A stretch of 32,662 bases of DNA from Bacteroidales bacterium (lineage in GTDB: Bacteria; Bacteroidota; Bacteroidia; Bacteroidales; UBA1556): the NCBI GenBank assembly GCA_027064095.1, contig JAMOQI010000074.1:1-32662 (forward strand), written 5' to 3'. Position 1 is the stretch's first letter; every line of letters begins with the position of its first letter. Below the pieces are notes generated by a model. It did no database searches. It was given only the letters and a program-made list of their open reading frames with translations, and was not told the origin of the DNA. The position numbers and the translations under genes are program-made. This document shows, piece by piece, positions 31,118-32,662 of this stretch.

Positions 31118-32318
31118 ATTGAAAGTTTTTTAATGATAAGGTTTCTACATGTTCTCTACTTTTAATAAGTACATCTATGGCTTGATTTATTTGATCTTTT
31201 GTATGTGTTGCCATCAGTGAGAAACGCAAAATTCCTTTTCCTAATTCAACAGCAGGATGAACAACAGGGTTAACATATACTCCGTTTTTAATTAATGTAC
31301 TAGCAAAAGCATAAGTTCTAACATCTTCTCCTACAAATATTGGAATTATAGGAGCTTCACTATTTCCTATTTCAAAATCAGCATCAGTTAAACATTTTTT
31401 TGCGTATTTTGTATTCTCCCATAATTTTTCAATTCTATGAGGCTCTGCTTTTATTATTTCTAATGCTTTTAAAACGGTTGCTGCCGATGCGGGTGGTATT
31501 CCTGCACTAAAAATTAATGCTCTTGCGTTATGTTTAATATAATTAATAGTGTCTTTATCACTTGCGACAAAACCACCGAGAGAAGCCAAAGATTTGCTAA
31601 ATGTCCCCATTATTATATCTGTCTTGTCTGTAAGATTAAAATGAGAGGCTGTTCCTGCTCCATTAACACCCATAACGCCAAGTCCGTGAGCATCGTCTAA
31701 CATAATTGAGGCATTGTATTTTTCGGCTAAATCTACAATTTTATTGAGTGGAGCAATATCACCTTCCATACTAAAAACTCCATCGGTAACAATTAAAGTT
31801 GCTTTTGTTTTATCTGTTTTTTGTAAAATCTTTTCTAACGATTGCATATCGTTATGCTTATATTTTAGTGTTTTTGCAAAAGACAGACGGCTTCCTTCAA
31901 TTATTGATGCGTGAGATTTTTCATCAATAACCAAATAATCATTTCTTCCTAAAAGACTTGGTATAGCTCCAACATTGGCTTGAAAACCTGTACTAAAAAC
32001 AGTAGCGGCAGGTTTGTCCACAAATTGAGCAAGTTTTTCTTCTAATTCTTCGTGTAAGTCTAAATTACCATTCATTAAACGCGAACCTGAAGCTCCTGTT
32101 CCGTATTTCTTTAATGCACTTATTGAAGCTTCTATTAATTTCGGGTGATTAGTTAAGCCCAAATAACTATTAGATCCAAACATCAATAGTTTTTTGCCTT
32201 TCATATATACCTCAGTGTTTTGTCCTGTTTCTAATTTATGGTAAAAGGGATACATTCCTTTTGCCTCAAGTAATTGCGGAGTATTAAATTCTGATAATCT
32301 TTTTCTTAATAATTTCAT
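31110..32318 (-). CDS. Serine palmitoyltransferase (alpha-oxoamine synthase)
   Basis: A soluble PLP enzyme that condenses L-serine with an acyl-CoA or acyl-ACP to 3-ketosphinganine, the first committed step of sphingolipid synthesis. The 402 residues match the family. Key residues are the PLP-stacking H136 in DEKSHASI, the DDAH motif (208-211), and the Schiff-base lysine K242 in GTFSKSLASLGGF. The TFSKS-LASLGG form is typical of serine palmitoyltransferases; 2-amino-3-ketobutyrate ligases usually have TFGKA. NSYLGLTNHPK and GSRLMNG are also present. It starts 11 bases after the DUF5686 gene and overlaps the acyltransferase by 8. Other oxoamine synthases remain possible but are less consistent with the operon. 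Confidence 0.87.
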   Translation of the reverse strand: MKLLRKRLSEFNTPQLLEAKGMYPFYHKLETGQNTEVYMKGKKLLMFGSNSYLGLTNHPKLIEASISALKKYGTGASGSRLMNGNLDLHEELEEKLAQFVDKPAATVFSTGFQANVGAIPSLLGRNDYLVIDEKSHASIIEGSRLSFAKTLKYKHNDMQSLEKILQKTDKTKATLIVTDGVFSMEGDIAPLNKIVDLAEKYNASIMLDDAHGLGVMGVNGAGTASHFNLTDKTDIIMGTFSKSLASLGGFVASDKDTINYIKHNARALIFSAGIPPASAATVLKALEIIKAEPHRIEKLWENTKYAKKCLTDADFEIGNSEAPIIPIFVGEDVRTYAFASTLIKNGVYVNPVVHPAVELGKGILRFSLMATHTKDQINQAIDVLIKSREHVETLSLKNFQYE

Positions 32319-32329
32319 TTGTATATTCT

Positions 32330-32662
32330 TTAAAAATCAAATTTAAATCTTGCTCTTATTCCATATTCTTGTACATACGGATTATCTAAGTATGTCATTC
32401 TTTTCACTAAATCAACTCTAAAAAATTTGAATATATTTCCAATTCCAACACTAACTTCGGCATATGGCTTTGTCGATAAAGAATATGTTGTAGGATTTCC
32501 GTTTTCATCGGTAGGGAAATTCATTAATCCTTTTGTTTTTTGAGGATTATTAGCATCGGTTAGTCCTCCATAAATTCCTTTAGCAGATATAATTGTTCGC
32601 CACTTTAGGCGTTTAAATAAAGGGACTTTATTTAAAATAAATCCATTAAAATAGTGTTCAAC
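32330..32662 (-). CDS. DUF5686 outer-membrane protein, C-terminal part (cut by window edge)
   Basis: The open frame continues to the right edge, giving the last 110 residues. The pattern EHYFNGFILNKVPLFKRLKW, then AKGIYGGL, PYAEVSVGIGNIFKFFRVD and the end YGIRARFKFDF is the C-terminal barrel of DUF5686/carboxypeptidase-regulatory-like proteins, with a terminal phenylalanine for outer-membrane insertion. Full members are about 800 residues, so most of the gene lies outside the window. It ends 11 bases before serine palmitoyltransferase, so it probably heads or belongs to the sphingolipid operon. Confidence 0.82.
   Translation of the reverse strand, partial: VEHYFNGFILNKVPLFKRLKWRTIISAKGIYGGLTDANNPQKTKGLMNFPTDENGNPTTYSLSTKPYAEVSVGIGNIFKFFRVDLVKRMTYLDNPYVQEYGIRARFKFDF

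Overview
The window reads as chromosome from an AT-rich member of the Bacteroidota. The evidence is promoter boxes of the form TAnnTTTG with an upstream TTTG, start codons without purine-rich Shine-Dalgarno sequences, a bacterial group-II geranylgeranylglyceryl phosphate synthase, an S9 dipeptidyl peptidase, DUF3108, DUF4833 and DUF5686 proteins, and a serine palmitoyltransferase operon. Order and genus cannot be named from this sequence. I see no rRNA, CRISPR array, phage or intact insertion sequence.

Layout. Bases 1-830 are a gene-poor scar: the 3' end of an unknown gene, a GC-richer island and a broken reverse-strand reading frame. Bases 833-4793 carry a forward cluster: phosphopantetheinyl transferase, GGGP synthase, S9 peptidase and rbfA. 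Bases 4794-5249 hold a dispersed repeat, a hairpin terminator, a reverse tRNA-Gln with an odd T-stem, and the gpmI promoter. gpmI, an LD-carboxypeptidase, a diacylglycerol-kinase pseudogene with most of its middle deleted, and a TlpA-like thioredoxin follow. Bases 8630-9960 are rich in repeats: a second copy of the dispersed repeat, then an unknown 198-residue gene bracketed by inverted copies of one motif, with a third copy further on.

Bases 9885-14336 carry an isocitrate dehydrogenase-type enzyme, an HD-domain protein with an altered HD motif, a PrsW protease and a 601-residue aconitase-family enzyme. OsmC, DUF3108 (reverse), a HEAT-like protein and an ornithine aminotransferase follow, ending at a 30-bp perfect-palindrome terminator.

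Bases 18318-25990 are a reverse-strand efflux region: MarR, TolC, membrane fusion protein, RND pump, a PII-like protein bracketed by two strong hairpins, an AhpD-like protein and a pentapeptide-repeat protein. A 7-7-7 inverted repeat between the MarR promoter boxes is the likely operator.

Bases 26137-32662 are a tightly packed reverse-strand operon. In transcription order it encodes a DUF5686 outer-membrane protein (cut by the window edge), serine palmitoyltransferase, a GNAT-fold acyltransferase (candidate ceramide synthase), an SDR/epimerase (candidate ceramide reductase), a DUF4833 protein, an AUR1-like PAP2 enzyme (candidate sphingolipid head-group synthase), a metallophosphoesterase lipoprotein and a small outer-membrane protein. 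This is the most interesting system in the window: an apparently continuous route from serine and acyl-CoA to a head-group-bearing sphingolipid, with envelope proteins of unknown role in the same transcript.
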